64,000 bases of DNA from contig NZ_JABRWO010000010.1 in NCBI RefSeq assembly GCF_013618625.1, forward strand, positions 186,001-250,000, read 5' to 3'. The position numbers were made by a program, and so were the translations under genes. Of this stretch, positions 44,364 through 53,446 are shown one piece after another; position 1 is the stretch's first letter, and every line of letters begins with the position of its first letter. The notes under the pieces are model-generated. The model had not been told where the DNA came from. It saw only the letters and a program-made list of their open reading frames with translations, and searched no databases. The stretch is from Bremerella alba. Its GTDB lineage: Bacteria > Planctomycetota > Planctomycetia > Pirellulales > Pirellulaceae.

Positions 44364-44404
44364 AAGGACGGCTGTCGCGATTTTCGCCTCAGCCGTCCTT
44401 TTTC
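44364..44404 (+). terminator. Rho-independent terminator of the TolC-type gene
   Basis: AAGGACGGCTG (44364-44374) and CAGCCGTCCTT (44390-44400) form an 11-bp stem with a 15-base loop, followed by TTT, 30 bases past the stop codon. Confidence 0.88.
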
Positions 44405-44493
44405 GCGCGCCCCAGGTTGTGGGTGTGCTTAGGAATCCGTAGAATTTGGCCGAACGCAAACCGGCCCCTTTCGCTTACATATTCTGGGATTTC

Positions 44494-45453
44494 ATGGAGA
44501 CGCCTGGTTTTCTCGAGCCCTTCGTAGGCCGCTGGACAAAGCGGCATCTGCTCGATTTGGAAAGTTTAACGTCAGACGAAATCACACTTCTTCTCGACGT
44601 TGCTCAAGCGTTCAAAGAATCTACCCAAGATTGCCGCCACAAGTTGCCGCTGCTTACCGGCCACACGAGCGTCAATCTATTCTTTGAAGACTCGACACGC
44701 ACGCGGACCAGCTTTTCGCTGGCTGCCCGACGTCTGGGAGCCGATGTCATCGAGTTCTCGGCATCCAGCAGTAGTCTCTCGAAGGGAGAAACGCTGCTCG
44801 ACACGGCCAAGACAATCCAATCGATGTGCATTGATACGCTCGTCTGTCGGCACAGGGCTCCTGGCATTCCGCAGATGCTGGCCGAGAACATGGACGTTTC
44901 GGTGATCAACGCTGGCGATGGCCCTCACGAGCACCCCACCCAAGGTTTGCTCGATATCTTGACCATTCGTCAGCATCGCGGTGACTTAAGCGGCAAGACG
45001 GTCGCCATGGTGGGGGATATCGCCCATAGCCGGACCGCCCGATCGAACATCTGGGGACTGCAAAAGCTAGGGGCGCATGTGATCGTGTGCGGTCCGTCGA
45101 CGCTCGTTTCTCGCCGGTGGGAAGAATTCGGTGTGGAAGTCTCGCACGATCTCGATACCATTCTGCCTCGCTGCGACGTCTTGAATCTGCTGCGGATCCA
45201 GTTCGAGCGTCAATACACGCGTCCCTTTCCCTCGGTTCGCGAGTACGCACTGCTTTATGCGATGGATCAAAAACGCATGCAGCGGGCCAAGCCAGACATC
45301 TTGATTATGGCCCCTGGGCCGATTAACCGCGGTGTCGAGATCACTCCGGAAGTGGCCGACGGCGAACACTCGGTGATCCTGCATCAGGTAAATAATGGTT
45401 TAGCCGTTCGTATGGCAGCGATGTGGCTGCTCGGCGCTGGCCGTGCCCGTTGA
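44494..45453 (+). CDS. pyrB: Aspartate carbamoyltransferase catalytic subunit
   Basis: A 319-residue enzyme making carbamoyl-aspartate, the second step of pyrimidine synthesis. The carbamoyl-phosphate loop is S-T-R-T-R-T-S (67-73); H-E-H-P-T-Q-G-L-L-D and M-V-G-D-I-A-H-S-R-T are the other family motifs. ATG 44494 is preferred; a TTG at 44446 is also in frame. The neighbouring gene, 82 bases downstream, encodes a degenerate dihydroorotase, as in the pyrB-pyrC' pairs known from Pseudomonas, where the second protein is structural. No pyrI is present. Confidence 0.96.
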   Translation: METPGFLEPFVGRWTKRHLLDLESLTSDEITLLLDVAQAFKESTQDCRHKLPLLTGHTSVNLFFEDSTRTRTSFSLAARRLGADVIEFSASSSSLSKGETLLDTAKTIQSMCIDTLVCRHRAPGIPQMLAENMDVSVINAGDGPHEHPTQGLLDILTIRQHRGDLSGKTVAMVGDIAHSRTARSNIWGLQKLGAHVIVCGPSTLVSRRWEEFGVEVSHDLDTILPRCDVLNLLRIQFERQYTRPFPSVREYALLYAMDQKRMQRAKPDILIMAPGPINRGVEITPEVADGEHSVILHQVNNGLAVRMAAMWLLGAGRAR

Positions 45454-45535
45454 TTGGGCTTGAATCGGAAGAGAGAACCATAACCGCACCTCAATCCTTA
45501 GCCGAGGACGAGGCGAAGCAACGGGACACGAGACC

Positions 45536-46819
45536 ATGCTGAAAACGCTGATTCAAAACGGACGGGTGATCGACCCCAGCCAGAATATCGACCGCGTTAC
45601 CAACTTGCTGATCGAAGAGGGACGCATTGCCGCAATCGACGTCGATCCCCAGTCCGACATGAAGGTGATTGACGCCACCGGCAAGCTGGTCGTCCCGGGG
45701 CTGATCGATCTGCACGTGCAGATTCGTGAGCCAGGTTTCGAGGAAGACGAAACGATCGAGTCGGCCACCTATGCGGCACTCGCCGGCGGATTCACGTCGA
45801 TCGCGGCCATTTCAGAGACCAATCCGCCGGTCGATAGTGCGGCTGCGGTGATCTATCTCGGTCGCCAGGCATCGGAAGCCGATCACTGCAACGTCTTTCC
45901 CGTCGCGTGCGTCAGCAGTGGACGCCAAGGGGAAGAGATGGCCGAGATCGGCATTTTGCACAATGCCGGAGCGATTGCGTTCAGCGATGGTCAGCGGCCC
46001 GTTTCCAATCCGGAACTGCTTCGCAGGGCCTTGGAATACACGCTCATGTTTGGTCGCCCGGTGCTCAATCGGCCCGAGATGGTCGAACTTTCGCGCGACG
46101 GCGTGATGCACGATGGTTCGGTAAGTACCGTGCTGGGGCTCGCCCCGATGCCGGCCGAGGCCGAAGATGTGATGGCGGCCCGCGACATTCGCATATGTGA
46201 AGCAACCGGCGGGAAACTGCACTTGCTGGCCATTTCGTGCAGCGGAACGGTCGACATCTTGCGCCGGGCGAAGGTCCGTAGCGTGGGGGTAACGGCCAGT
46301 ATCTGTGCGTATCAGTTCGCGTTGACCGACGACGCTATGCGCGGCTTTCACACCAGCTTGAAGCTCAACCCGCCGTTGCGTTCGCGTGATCATATCGATG
46401 CGTGTATCGCCGGCCTGAAAGATGGCACGATCGATGTCATCACCAGCGGACACGCTCCGCGATCTTCCGAGAAGAAAATGTGTGCCATCACGGAAGCCCC
46501 CTTTGGCATGGTCGGACTGGAAACGGCCTTGGGGCTGATTAGCACGCACCTGATACATACGGGGCATGTGGACTGGCCGACGGTCATTCGGGCCATGTCC
46601 ACCAATGTCGCCCAGGTGTTGGGCGTGGAAAAAGGAACCCTGCAGCCCGGTGCCGATGCCGATGTGACCCTGATCGACCCCGACGCCAGGTGGACGGTCG
46701 ACACGTCCAGCTTTCGCTCGAAGAGCTTCAATTCGCCCTTTGGTGGCGTTGAACTGACCGGGCGTGCCGTAGAAACGATCGTAGGCGGCGTGACCAAGTT
46801 TCGCTACGATGGAAACTAA
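45536..46819 (+). CDS. Dihydroorotase-like protein lacking catalytic residues (PyrC'-type)
   Basis: A 427-residue amidohydrolase-fold protein clearly homologous to type I dihydroorotase (V-P-G-L-I-D-L-H...R-E-P-G; R-S-R-D-H-I-D-A-C-I-A-G-L-K-D-G-T-I-D-V-I), yet the active site is gone: the H-x-H metal motif is H60-V-Q62, the N-H-A-E motif is N178-R-P-E, the later metal His motif reads L-L-A-I-S (Ala232), and the S-T-D-H-A-P-H motif reads T-S-G305-H-A-P-R309, losing the catalytic Asp. It should not catalyse the reaction. By analogy with Pseudomonas PyrC', it probably supports aspartate carbamoyltransferase assembly; an active dihydroorotase must lie elsewhere. Confidence 0.9.
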   Translation: MLKTLIQNGRVIDPSQNIDRVTNLLIEEGRIAAIDVDPQSDMKVIDATGKLVVPGLIDLHVQIREPGFEEDETIESATYAALAGGFTSIAAISETNPPVDSAAAVIYLGRQASEADHCNVFPVACVSSGRQGEEMAEIGILHNAGAIAFSDGQRPVSNPELLRRALEYTLMFGRPVLNRPEMVELSRDGVMHDGSVSTVLGLAPMPAEAEDVMAARDIRICEATGGKLHLLAISCSGTVDILRRAKVRSVGVTASICAYQFALTDDAMRGFHTSLKLNPPLRSRDHIDACIAGLKDGTIDVITSGHAPRSSEKKMCAITEAPFGMVGLETALGLISTHLIHTGHVDWPTVIRAMSTNVAQVLGVEKGTLQPGADADVTLIDPDARWTVDTSSFRSKSFNSPFGGVELTGRAVETIVGGVTKFRYDGN

Positions 46820-46875
46820 CGCACGCAACGTGCTTGCGCGATCGCTCCTTCAGCAGCCGAGAAGATGGCGCTTTC

Positions 46876-47577
46876 ATGCCGGTCATCATTGATGGATACA
46901 ACCTGCTATACGCGGCTGGGCTCGTCGGTTCCGTCGATGGCGAAGGTTCTTTTGAGGGAGAACGCCGGGCTCTGCTGGATGCCTTGTTGGCGGTGATCGA
47001 TCCGAAGGAGCTAACGCAAACGGTCGTGGTCTTCGATTCAGCCAAAGCCCCACCCGGGTTGCCGCGTGTCTACAACCACCAGCAGATCACCGTTCGATTT
47101 GCCAGCGGCTATGCGGATGCCGATGCAATGATCGAAGAGTTGATCCAACAGCATCATGCACCCAAACGCCTGACGGTTGTTTCTAGCGATCATCGTGTGC
47201 AGCGAGCGGCCCGTCGGCGCAAAGCCAAAGCGATCGATAGCGATAGCTGGTTCCGCTTGATGCGGCAAACGCGTGCTCGGCGTCGCGTTGAAGAAGCCAA
47301 GCAGCCGCCCCTTCCCAAACGGCCGACAGCCCCGGCAATTCCCGAATCCGAGGTCAGCGAGTGGGTCGAGTTCTTCGGCAAGATCGACGTCGATGCGTTG
47401 GCTCCTCAGGAAGAGCCACCACCGAAGCCAACCGCATCCGGGCCAGCGTTTGAGCCGAAGACGCCGCCTGGCAAGCAAAGCCCGGCCAAGTCCAAAAAGG
47501 CGGAAAAGCCAGCACCGAATGTCTTTTCGGCAGACTATTTGAAGAAGATCGCCGAAGAATTCTTTGGCGAGTCGTAG
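46876..47577 (+). CDS. NYN-domain (YacP-like) putative RNase
   Basis: A 233-residue protein. M-P-V-I-I-D-G-Y-N-L-L-Y begins the PIN-like NYN fold with its first acidic residue; A-D-A-M-I-E-E-L-I and V-S-S-D-H-R-V-Q-R-A-A-R supply the other acidic positions, as in YacP/Rae1-type nucleases. The C-terminal third is proline- and lysine-rich and probably disordered, ending in a short helix. ATG 46876 starts exactly at the domain; an in-frame upstream start is not needed. It follows the pyrC-like gene by 56 bases, perhaps in one operon. Confidence 0.85.
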   Translation: MPVIIDGYNLLYAAGLVGSVDGEGSFEGERRALLDALLAVIDPKELTQTVVVFDSAKAPPGLPRVYNHQQITVRFASGYADADAMIEELIQQHHAPKRLTVVSSDHRVQRAARRRKAKAIDSDSWFRLMRQTRARRRVEEAKQPPLPKRPTAPAIPESEVSEWVEFFGKIDVDALAPQEEPPPKPTASGPAFEPKTPPGKQSPAKSKKAEKPAPNVFSADYLKKIAEEFFGES

Positions 47578-47651
47578 GGCATGGACTGCATGCCCTGACC
47601 CTTCTCGGTTGTCTCTTCGGCTTTAGGTCCTCGTGCTGCGACGGCTCGCGA

Positions 47652-48947
47652 TTACGAGTGACGCAGAGCTTTGTCCGAGATATCCTTGCGGCACCAGGCA
47701 CCGTCCCAGCGGATGCATTTGACAGCGGTGTACGCTTTCAGCTTGGCAGCCGAGATGGTATCGCCGATCGCGGTTACACCCAGGACGCGGCCGCCGTTGG
47801 TGACGACCTGATCGCCGTTCATGGTGGTACCGGCGTGAAAGACTTTGACGTCTTCTAGCTTGCCGGCGTCTTCCAGGCCGCGAATGGGTTTCCCTTTTTC
47901 GTAGCTGCCGGGGTAGCCTTCAGAGGCCATCACGACGCACACCGACGGACGCGTATCCCACTCGGGCGGGTCAATCGATTCAAGATCGCCAACGGCACAC
48001 GCTTCCAGAATATCGGCCAGATCGGACTTTAGCCGCATGAGAATCGGCTGGCACTCGGGGTCGCCGAAGCGAACGTTGTATTCCAGGACTTTCGGACCTT
48101 GGTTGGTCATCATCAGACCGGCATACAAAACGCCTTGGAACGGGTTTCGGGCACGCTTCATGCCATGCACGGTCGGTACCAAAACCTTTTCTTCGACCAT
48201 CTGCATTATTTCTGGCGTGACCAGCGGGGTAGGGGAGTAAGCGCCCATGCCGCCGGTGTTGGGGCCTTTGTCATCGTCGTAGGCAGGCTTGTGGTCTTGG
48301 GCCGGAGGCAAGGTGAGAATTGTCTTGCCATCGGTGATCGCCAGAACGCTGGCCTCTTCGCCGTCGAGACGTTCTTCGACGATGATCTGGGCGCCGGCAT
48401 CTCCGAAGACGCGTTGGCGACCGATTTGATCGATTGCTTCGAGCGCTTCATCGGCCGTGTCGCATACGGTGACCCCTTTGCCAGCGGCCAGCCCGTCGGC
48501 TTTGATCACCACATTGACGTCTTCCCCTTCGTGGGGGAAGCGATCTTTGATGTACCGGGCCGCGGCGTCAGCTTCGCGGAATACGTGGTAGTCGGCAGTC
48601 GGGACGTCGGCGCTGCGAAGCGTTCGTTTGCAGAACGACTTGCTGCCTTCCAGCTGGGCGGCAGCTCTATTGGGGCCAAAGATCTTGAGGCCTTGCTCGC
48701 GGAAGTAATCGACCACGCCAGCGACCAGGGGCGCTTCGGGACCGACGACGGTCAGGCCGACTTCGTTGCGTTTGGCGAACTCAGCGAGTGCGGCGAAATC
48801 GGTTTCCGCAATCGCGACGTTCTCGGCGTCGATCTGAGTGCCAGCGTTGCCGGGGGCAACAAACACGTTTCGGACGCGTGAGCTTTGTGACAATTTCCAG
48901 GCCAACGCGTGTTCGCGTCCGCCAGAACCGAGGACCAATACGTTCAT
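47652..48947 (-). CDS. purD: Phosphoribosylamine--glycine ligase
   Basis: A 431-residue ATP-grasp enzyme of purine synthesis. It begins M-N-V-L-V-L-G-S-G-G-R-E-H-A-L, has V-V-G-P-E-A-P-L, K-A-D-G-L-A-A-G-K-G-V (ATP-grasp lid) and the metal-site E-Y-N-V-R-F-G-D-P-E-C-Q near residue 293, all diagnostic. Length fits the family. It converges on the NYN gene. Confidence 0.97.
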   Translation of the reverse strand: MNVLVLGSGGREHALAWKLSQSSRVRNVFVAPGNAGTQIDAENVAIAETDFAALAEFAKRNEVGLTVVGPEAPLVAGVVDYFREQGLKIFGPNRAAAQLEGSKSFCKRTLRSADVPTADYHVFREADAAARYIKDRFPHEGEDVNVVIKADGLAAGKGVTVCDTADEALEAIDQIGRQRVFGDAGAQIIVEERLDGEEASVLAITDGKTILTLPPAQDHKPAYDDDKGPNTGGMGAYSPTPLVTPEIMQMVEEKVLVPTVHGMKRARNPFQGVLYAGLMMTNQGPKVLEYNVRFGDPECQPILMRLKSDLADILEACAVGDLESIDPPEWDTRPSVCVVMASEGYPGSYEKGKPIRGLEDAGKLEDVKVFHAGTTMNGDQVVTNGGRVLGVTAIGDTISAAKLKAYTAVKCIRWDGAWCRKDISDKALRHS

Positions 48948-49487
48948 AGCATCGTTGCCGCTGTGAAGGCGCTAAAACAACCGGGTAAGGCAATTCGGCA
49001 GTGTAGCAAATTTACGCCCCGCCGCTCACCACCTTGTGTAAATCGGTCGTCTTGGACGAAATCGGACATGAAGCGCAAAAATAGCGGCAGGTTCCGGCAA
49101 AAAGTGTCGGTAAGTGTTAGATCATCGTGCTTGATTCCGCATTTTGGTCTGGTAAAACAGGCAAACTGCAAAAGCATCCTGCCTGATCGCTTATTTTCAA
49201 AGCCTGCCTCCCACTGCTGTTAGCAGATCTCCCTGTTATTGAGAGCTTTTACAGCTGTCTGAAACCATCTCCTAGGGGGTGGAACTGATGCTGTAAACGC
49301 CGTAAAGTAAACGGAATGCGCTCCCCTCATTCGGGTGCGACAGAAAACTCGGGCACGAGTAATATGAATTCATATAATGAGAGGTGGAACAAACACGTCC
49401 CCTGGGCGTTGGACTCCTCCTCGCTTTTCGTAGCCCACCTATTTGACCCCCCACCCAAAAAATAAGAGTCCAGCTAAGGAGTAACCT
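48948..49487. promoter_or_regulatory. Long leader region upstream of the respiratory cluster
   Basis: A 540-base divergent region between purD and the first cupredoxin. A 14-base perfect palindrome ATATGAATTCATAT (49362-49375) overlaps TATAAT (49373-49378), a consensus -10 box, though no good -35 lies 17 bases before it. If used, transcription would start about 100 bases before the cupredoxin ATG. The rest shows no gene. Confidence 0.4.
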
Positions 49488-50267
49488 ATGAAGAAGACAC
49501 AACTTGGATTGATGCTGTTGGCGGTTGTCGGCATTTTCGCGCAAGGTGCCGTCGCTCAGGAATGGGGCACCGTCAAGGGCCGTTTTGTGGTTGATGGCGA
49601 TGTTGCCAAGCTGCCTGCGACAAGTGTCACGAAGGATGCCGAATTCTGCGGCCCGAGCCTGCCAGATCCGACCCTCATGGTTGGCGAAAACAATGGCCTG
49701 CAAAACGTAGCGATTTGGTTGTATCTGGATCGTGGCGATGACGCCCCAGCCGTTCACCCAGACTACGCTTCGGCCGCCAAGACACCGGTTGTGGTCGACA
49801 ACAAGGCTTGTCTGTACGCTCCGCACGTGGCGACGATCATGGTCGGTCAGCCGGTCGAGTTCAAAAACTCGGACCCGATCCCGCATAACTTCAAGGTCGA
49901 AGGTTTCGCCAACGCCGGTATGAACAACCTGGTTCCTGTCGGTGGCGTTTACGAACACAAGTTCGATAGCGAAGAGCGTTACCCGATGAACGCAAGCTGC
50001 TCGATCCACCCGTGGATGTCGGCCAAGCTAGTCGTTCGTGAACTGCCGTACATGGCCGTGACGGGTGAAGATGGTTCGTTCGAGATCAAGAACCTGCCGG
50101 TCGGCGAGCACAAGTTGCAAGTCTGGCACGAAGTTCCCGGTACCATCAAGGAAGTCACTATGGGTGGCGAGAAGCTTAAGGATCGTAAGGGTCTGCTGGA
50201 GATCACCGTCAAGGCAGGCGACAACGACCTGGGTGACATCACCGTCGACGCTGGCGACCTGAAGTAA
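49488..50267 (+). CDS. Secreted cupredoxin-like copper protein with C-terminal beta-sandwich (copy 1)
   Basis: A 259-residue exported protein (signal peptide to residue 24, A-V-A-Q). The cupredoxin part has P-H-N-F with His133 and C-S-I-H-P-W-M with Cys171, His174 and Met177, a complete type 1 copper set (His, Cys, His, Met). The last ~70 residues (G-S-F-E-I-K-N-L-P-V-G-E-H-K-L-Q-V-W-H-E) form a carboxypeptidase-regulatory-like strand domain. Extra cysteines Cys54 and Cys108 may form a disulfide. AAGGAG precedes the ATG. Its place at the head of an oxidase cluster suggests electron delivery to cytochrome oxidase. Confidence 0.82.
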   Translation: MKKTQLGLMLLAVVGIFAQGAVAQEWGTVKGRFVVDGDVAKLPATSVTKDAEFCGPSLPDPTLMVGENNGLQNVAIWLYLDRGDDAPAVHPDYASAAKTPVVVDNKACLYAPHVATIMVGQPVEFKNSDPIPHNFKVEGFANAGMNNLVPVGGVYEHKFDSEERYPMNASCSIHPWMSAKLVVRELPYMAVTGEDGSFEIKNLPVGEHKLQVWHEVPGTIKEVTMGGEKLKDRKGLLEITVKAGDNDLGDITVDAGDLK

Positions 50268-50292
50268 CTCGACCCTTTTCGGAGTTGATCCG

Positions 50293-51078
50293 ATGGGATT
50301 GACCAAGGTTGCCATTTTGACGCTGACGGTCCTGGGCATGTTTGCCCAGGACTTGCTCGCACAGCAGTGGGGAACAGTCACTGGTCGTTTCATCGTAAAA
50401 GGGAAGGTGGCAGCCCAACCGGGGCCGTTGGCGATACCTGCGAACGTGGCCCAATTTTGTGGGAATCAAGTTCCCAATCCGGCCCTGCAGGTCGGTCCGA
50501 AAAACGAACTGCAAAATGTGGCTTTGTGGTTGTACTTGGATCGCGGTCAGCAAGCGCCCAAGCCGCATCCGATGTACGCTCCACTGAAGCAAAAGGCGGT
50601 CGAGATCTCCAACAACGGATGTCTCTATGTGCCGCACATGGCGATGGTACGTCCCGGACAAACGGTCGACTTTATCAACTTTGATCCAGTGCCACATAAC
50701 TTTAAGGTCGAAGGCTTCGCGAACCCCGGCATCAATTTTCTGGTTCCGGTGGCCGCTAAGCAGGCTCACGTTTTTGCCGATGAAGAACGTTATCCGATGA
50801 ACGCCAGTTGTGCGATTCATCCTTGGATGGCCGGGAAGATTGTCATTCGAGAGTCTCCCTACATGGCGGTCTCGGATGAAAAGGGTAAATTTACCATCGA
50901 GAATTTGCCGGTCGGAACACACAAGTTTCAAATCTGGCACGAAATCCCCGGGAACATCAAAGAAATGAACCTGGGCGGCAAGGCGGTGAAAGACCGCAAA
51001 GGGGTCGTCGAAATCGATGTCAAACCAGGGCAAAACGACCTGGGCGATATTGTGATCGACGCCGACTTGTTGAAATAA
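50293..51078 (+). CDS. Secreted cupredoxin-like copper protein (copy 2)
   Basis: A 261-residue paralogue of the preceding protein, 25 bases downstream. Signal peptide to about residue 24. Copper residues are His135 (P-V-P-H-N-F), Cys173, His176 and Met179 (C-A-I-H-P-W-M). It keeps the C-L-Y-V-P-H motif and the C-terminal sandwich domain. The two copies are similar throughout, so they arose by tandem duplication; whether they differ in redox potential or partner is unknown. Confidence 0.82.
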   Translation: MGLTKVAILTLTVLGMFAQDLLAQQWGTVTGRFIVKGKVAAQPGPLAIPANVAQFCGNQVPNPALQVGPKNELQNVALWLYLDRGQQAPKPHPMYAPLKQKAVEISNNGCLYVPHMAMVRPGQTVDFINFDPVPHNFKVEGFANPGINFLVPVAAKQAHVFADEERYPMNASCAIHPWMAGKIVIRESPYMAVSDEKGKFTIENLPVGTHKFQIWHEIPGNIKEMNLGGKAVKDRKGVVEIDVKPGQNDLGDIVIDADLLK

Positions 51079-51255
51079 CGTAAGACAAAACACGATCGAG
51101 CGTGGCGTCTTTACTGACCCGCGCTTGTTTATTTTGGGACCGAGTGATCGGTTATCCTAGTGGAAGAGCACGGGAAGTAACCGTCGGTTTTCCTCAATCG
51201 TTTTCGTAGGCAGCAGACCGTCACCCATGTAGGTGCCGGCAAACTGGAATACACA

Positions 51256-52554
51256 ATGCGAATCAGCCAGGCCCCTGAGTTTGGCGGGCGACACTGGGCG
51301 GGAGGCCTGGTTTTGGCCGCTTTGGTGGGGGTAATCGTCGGATGCTCTTCGGAGCCAGCCCAATTCGAGCTCAACCGGATCGCGATGCACAAGTCGGAGG
51401 TCTCGCTCGGTGCGAACTTAGACGAAACGTATCAGATCGACCCGATCGCCAAGATCCTCGACGAAACGTTCGGCACGCCTGACGAGCCCATCGTCCCGGA
51501 AGTTCCCGATATCGAAGAGGTCATGGACCTCAAGCACCTGAAAATGGCCGCAGGCCCCTACGGCAGCGAAGAAGATGGCAGCCCGCGTGGACTCTATCGC
51601 CAACACTGTGTCCATTGCCACGGAATCACCGGCAACGGTGCCGGCCCCACGGCCGCGTTTTTGAAACCTTATCCGCGAAACTTTCTCGCTGGCAAATACA
51701 AGTGGAAGTCGACCCGGACCGGTTCACCTCCGACGCACGACGACCTGCATCGCGTGTTGGTGAACGGTGTCCCAGGCACGGCCATGCCGAGCTTCGCCTT
51801 GCTTCCCGAAGACGAGATTGAAGCCCTGGTGCAGTACGTGAAATACCTTTCCGTGCGAGGCGAACTCGAACGCAACTTGCTGCTCGAGTTTTCCGATCTC
51901 GACACGTCGGTAGTAAAGCCGGTCGACAAGCGTAGCCAGGAAGAACAAGAATACGTGGCCAGTCTCACGCCAGAAGATCTTCAGGAAGAGCGAGAAGACC
52001 TGGACGAGGTGATTGAAGAATTGACCGATCCGGAAGTGGTGCTTGAAGAGTTTCTCGCTCCGATTGTTGAAGGTTGGGCGTATGCCTACGAGAACGTCAC
52101 CGAAGTGCCAGAGAAGCCCGAGTCAGAACTTGAGGAGTCGATCGCCGCAGGGCGAGATCTGTTCTTCAACAAGGGAGGCTGTGCGACTTGCCACGGCCAA
52201 TCGGGCCTCGGCGATGGTCAGACGGCCGAGATGTTCTACGACGACTGGACCGACGAATATTACGACGCGAAAGCTCCTGAGCATTTGGACGAGTTTTTGG
52301 CCTTGGGTGCGTTGCCGCCGAGAAAGCTCGATCCGCGTAACCTGCGATTGGGCAATTTTCGCGGTGGTCGCCGACCGGTCGATGTGTACTGGCGGATTCG
52401 CAACGGCATTGAAGGGGCCAAGATGCCGGCGGCTCAGCAGCTTTCCGAGGAAGAAATTTGGCACGTCGTGGACTACGTCCGCAAAGGCTTGCCGTACGAC
52501 AGCTTGAGCCAGCCTCCTGAGCACGAGCAAGAGAACGTCCGCGTCCGAAATTAG
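51256..52554 (+). CDS. Dihaem cytochrome c lipoprotein
   Basis: A 432-residue protein with lipobox I-V-G-C (Cys30) and two haem c motifs: C118-V-H-C-H and C309-A-T-C-H. Each is followed by a family-like stretch: G-N-G-A-G-P-T-A...P-R-N-F for the first and G-L-G-D-G-Q-T for the second; M-P-S-F and M-P-A-A-Q can supply axial methionines. About 100 acidic residues separate the domains. It probably donates electrons to the CuA of subunit II, encoded next. Confidence 0.92.
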   Translation: MRISQAPEFGGRHWAGGLVLAALVGVIVGCSSEPAQFELNRIAMHKSEVSLGANLDETYQIDPIAKILDETFGTPDEPIVPEVPDIEEVMDLKHLKMAAGPYGSEEDGSPRGLYRQHCVHCHGITGNGAGPTAAFLKPYPRNFLAGKYKWKSTRTGSPPTHDDLHRVLVNGVPGTAMPSFALLPEDEIEALVQYVKYLSVRGELERNLLLEFSDLDTSVVKPVDKRSQEEQEYVASLTPEDLQEEREDLDEVIEELTDPEVVLEEFLAPIVEGWAYAYENVTEVPEKPESELEESIAAGRDLFFNKGGCATCHGQSGLGDGQTAEMFYDDWTDEYYDAKAPEHLDEFLALGALPPRKLDPRNLRLGNFRGGRRPVDVYWRIRNGIEGAKMPAAQQLSEEEIWHVVDYVRKGLPYDSLSQPPEHEQENVRVRN

Positions 52555-52639
52555 ACCTTAGCAAACCATGACAAGTACCAGGCGACGCCCGTTTGCCTGA
52601 TGAATAGAACAGCCTCGGCTGGAAGTAGGAGAGTCCCTG

Positions 52640-53440
52640 GTGGGAAGATTCTGGAGTCTGCTTTTTCTTAGCTTCCCAATCTTGGGGACCGCCATCTTCG
52701 TATGGTCGGCCATGGGTTGGTATCCGCTGGAAGGCTATTGGTTTCCCGAACTGGTCGTCGCGGATGATAGTATCGACCACTTGTTCTACGTGATTCTATG
52801 GATGACCGGCTTCGTGTTCATCGGCACCGGGATCGCGATGTTCTGGTTCCTGTGGAAGTACGACGGAAAAACATACACTGGCCCCGTTTGGTATTCGCAC
52901 GGTAGTCACCTATTGGAAATCATCTGGTCGGTGATCCCCGCCGTGATCATCCTGTTTTTGGCCATCTATCAGATGGACGCTTGGGCTGGGGCTCGGATGC
53001 GTCGTCCGATGCTGGAAAATGGCCAGCCGAAGCCGCCCATCGCTCGGGTAACCGGTCGGCAGTTCGAGTGGAAGATTCAATACCCGGGCGACGACAAGCA
53101 GTTCGACACGCCGGACGACCTGTACACAACCAACGAGCTGCACGTTCCTCGCGATGAAGAAGTGGTTCTCGAGATCACCAGCGAAGACGTGCTGCATAGC
53201 TTCTTCTTGCCGAACTTCCGCGAGAAGCAGGACGTGGTGCCAGGCATGAAGCAATACATTTGGTTCAAGCCGGTGAAAGATGGGAAGTACGACATCGTAT
53301 GTGCCGAGTTGTGCGGCTGGGGACATTACAAAATGAAGGGCCAGATTACGGTCGAGTCTTCTAGCGACTATCGAGCGTGGCTCAAAAAAGCCTATGACGA
53401 ACAAGAATTGTCCGAGTATTCGCTGGCTGAGGCAGAGTAA
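52640..53440 (+). CDS. coxB: Cytochrome c oxidase subunit II
   Basis: A 266-residue membrane protein with GTG start and AGGAGAG just upstream. Three hydrophobic segments at the N-terminus (one more than usual) anchor a cupredoxin domain with the complete CuA site: His186, Cys221, Cys225, His229 and Met232 (C-A-E-L-C-G-W-G-H-Y-K-M). There is no fused cytochrome c domain, unlike many A2-type caa3 enzymes; a separate dihaem cytochrome is encoded upstream. Confidence 0.95.
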   Translation: MGRFWSLLFLSFPILGTAIFVWSAMGWYPLEGYWFPELVVADDSIDHLFYVILWMTGFVFIGTGIAMFWFLWKYDGKTYTGPVWYSHGSHLLEIIWSVIPAVIILFLAIYQMDAWAGARMRRPMLENGQPKPPIARVTGRQFEWKIQYPGDDKQFDTPDDLYTTNELHVPRDEEVVLEITSEDVLHSFFLPNFREKQDVVPGMKQYIWFKPVKDGKYDIVCAELCGWGHYKMKGQITVESSSDYRAWLKKAYDEQELSEYSLAEAE

Positions 53441-53446
53441 GAAACG

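Noticed and set aside
47577-47595. GGGCATG/CATGCCC hairpin after the NYN gene
   Set aside because: Only 7 bp, starts within the stop codon and has no T-run; too weak to call a terminator.
48099-48881. 260-codon open frame on the plus strand
   Set aside because: Antisense to purD, which is certain; no domain, signal or ribosome binding site.
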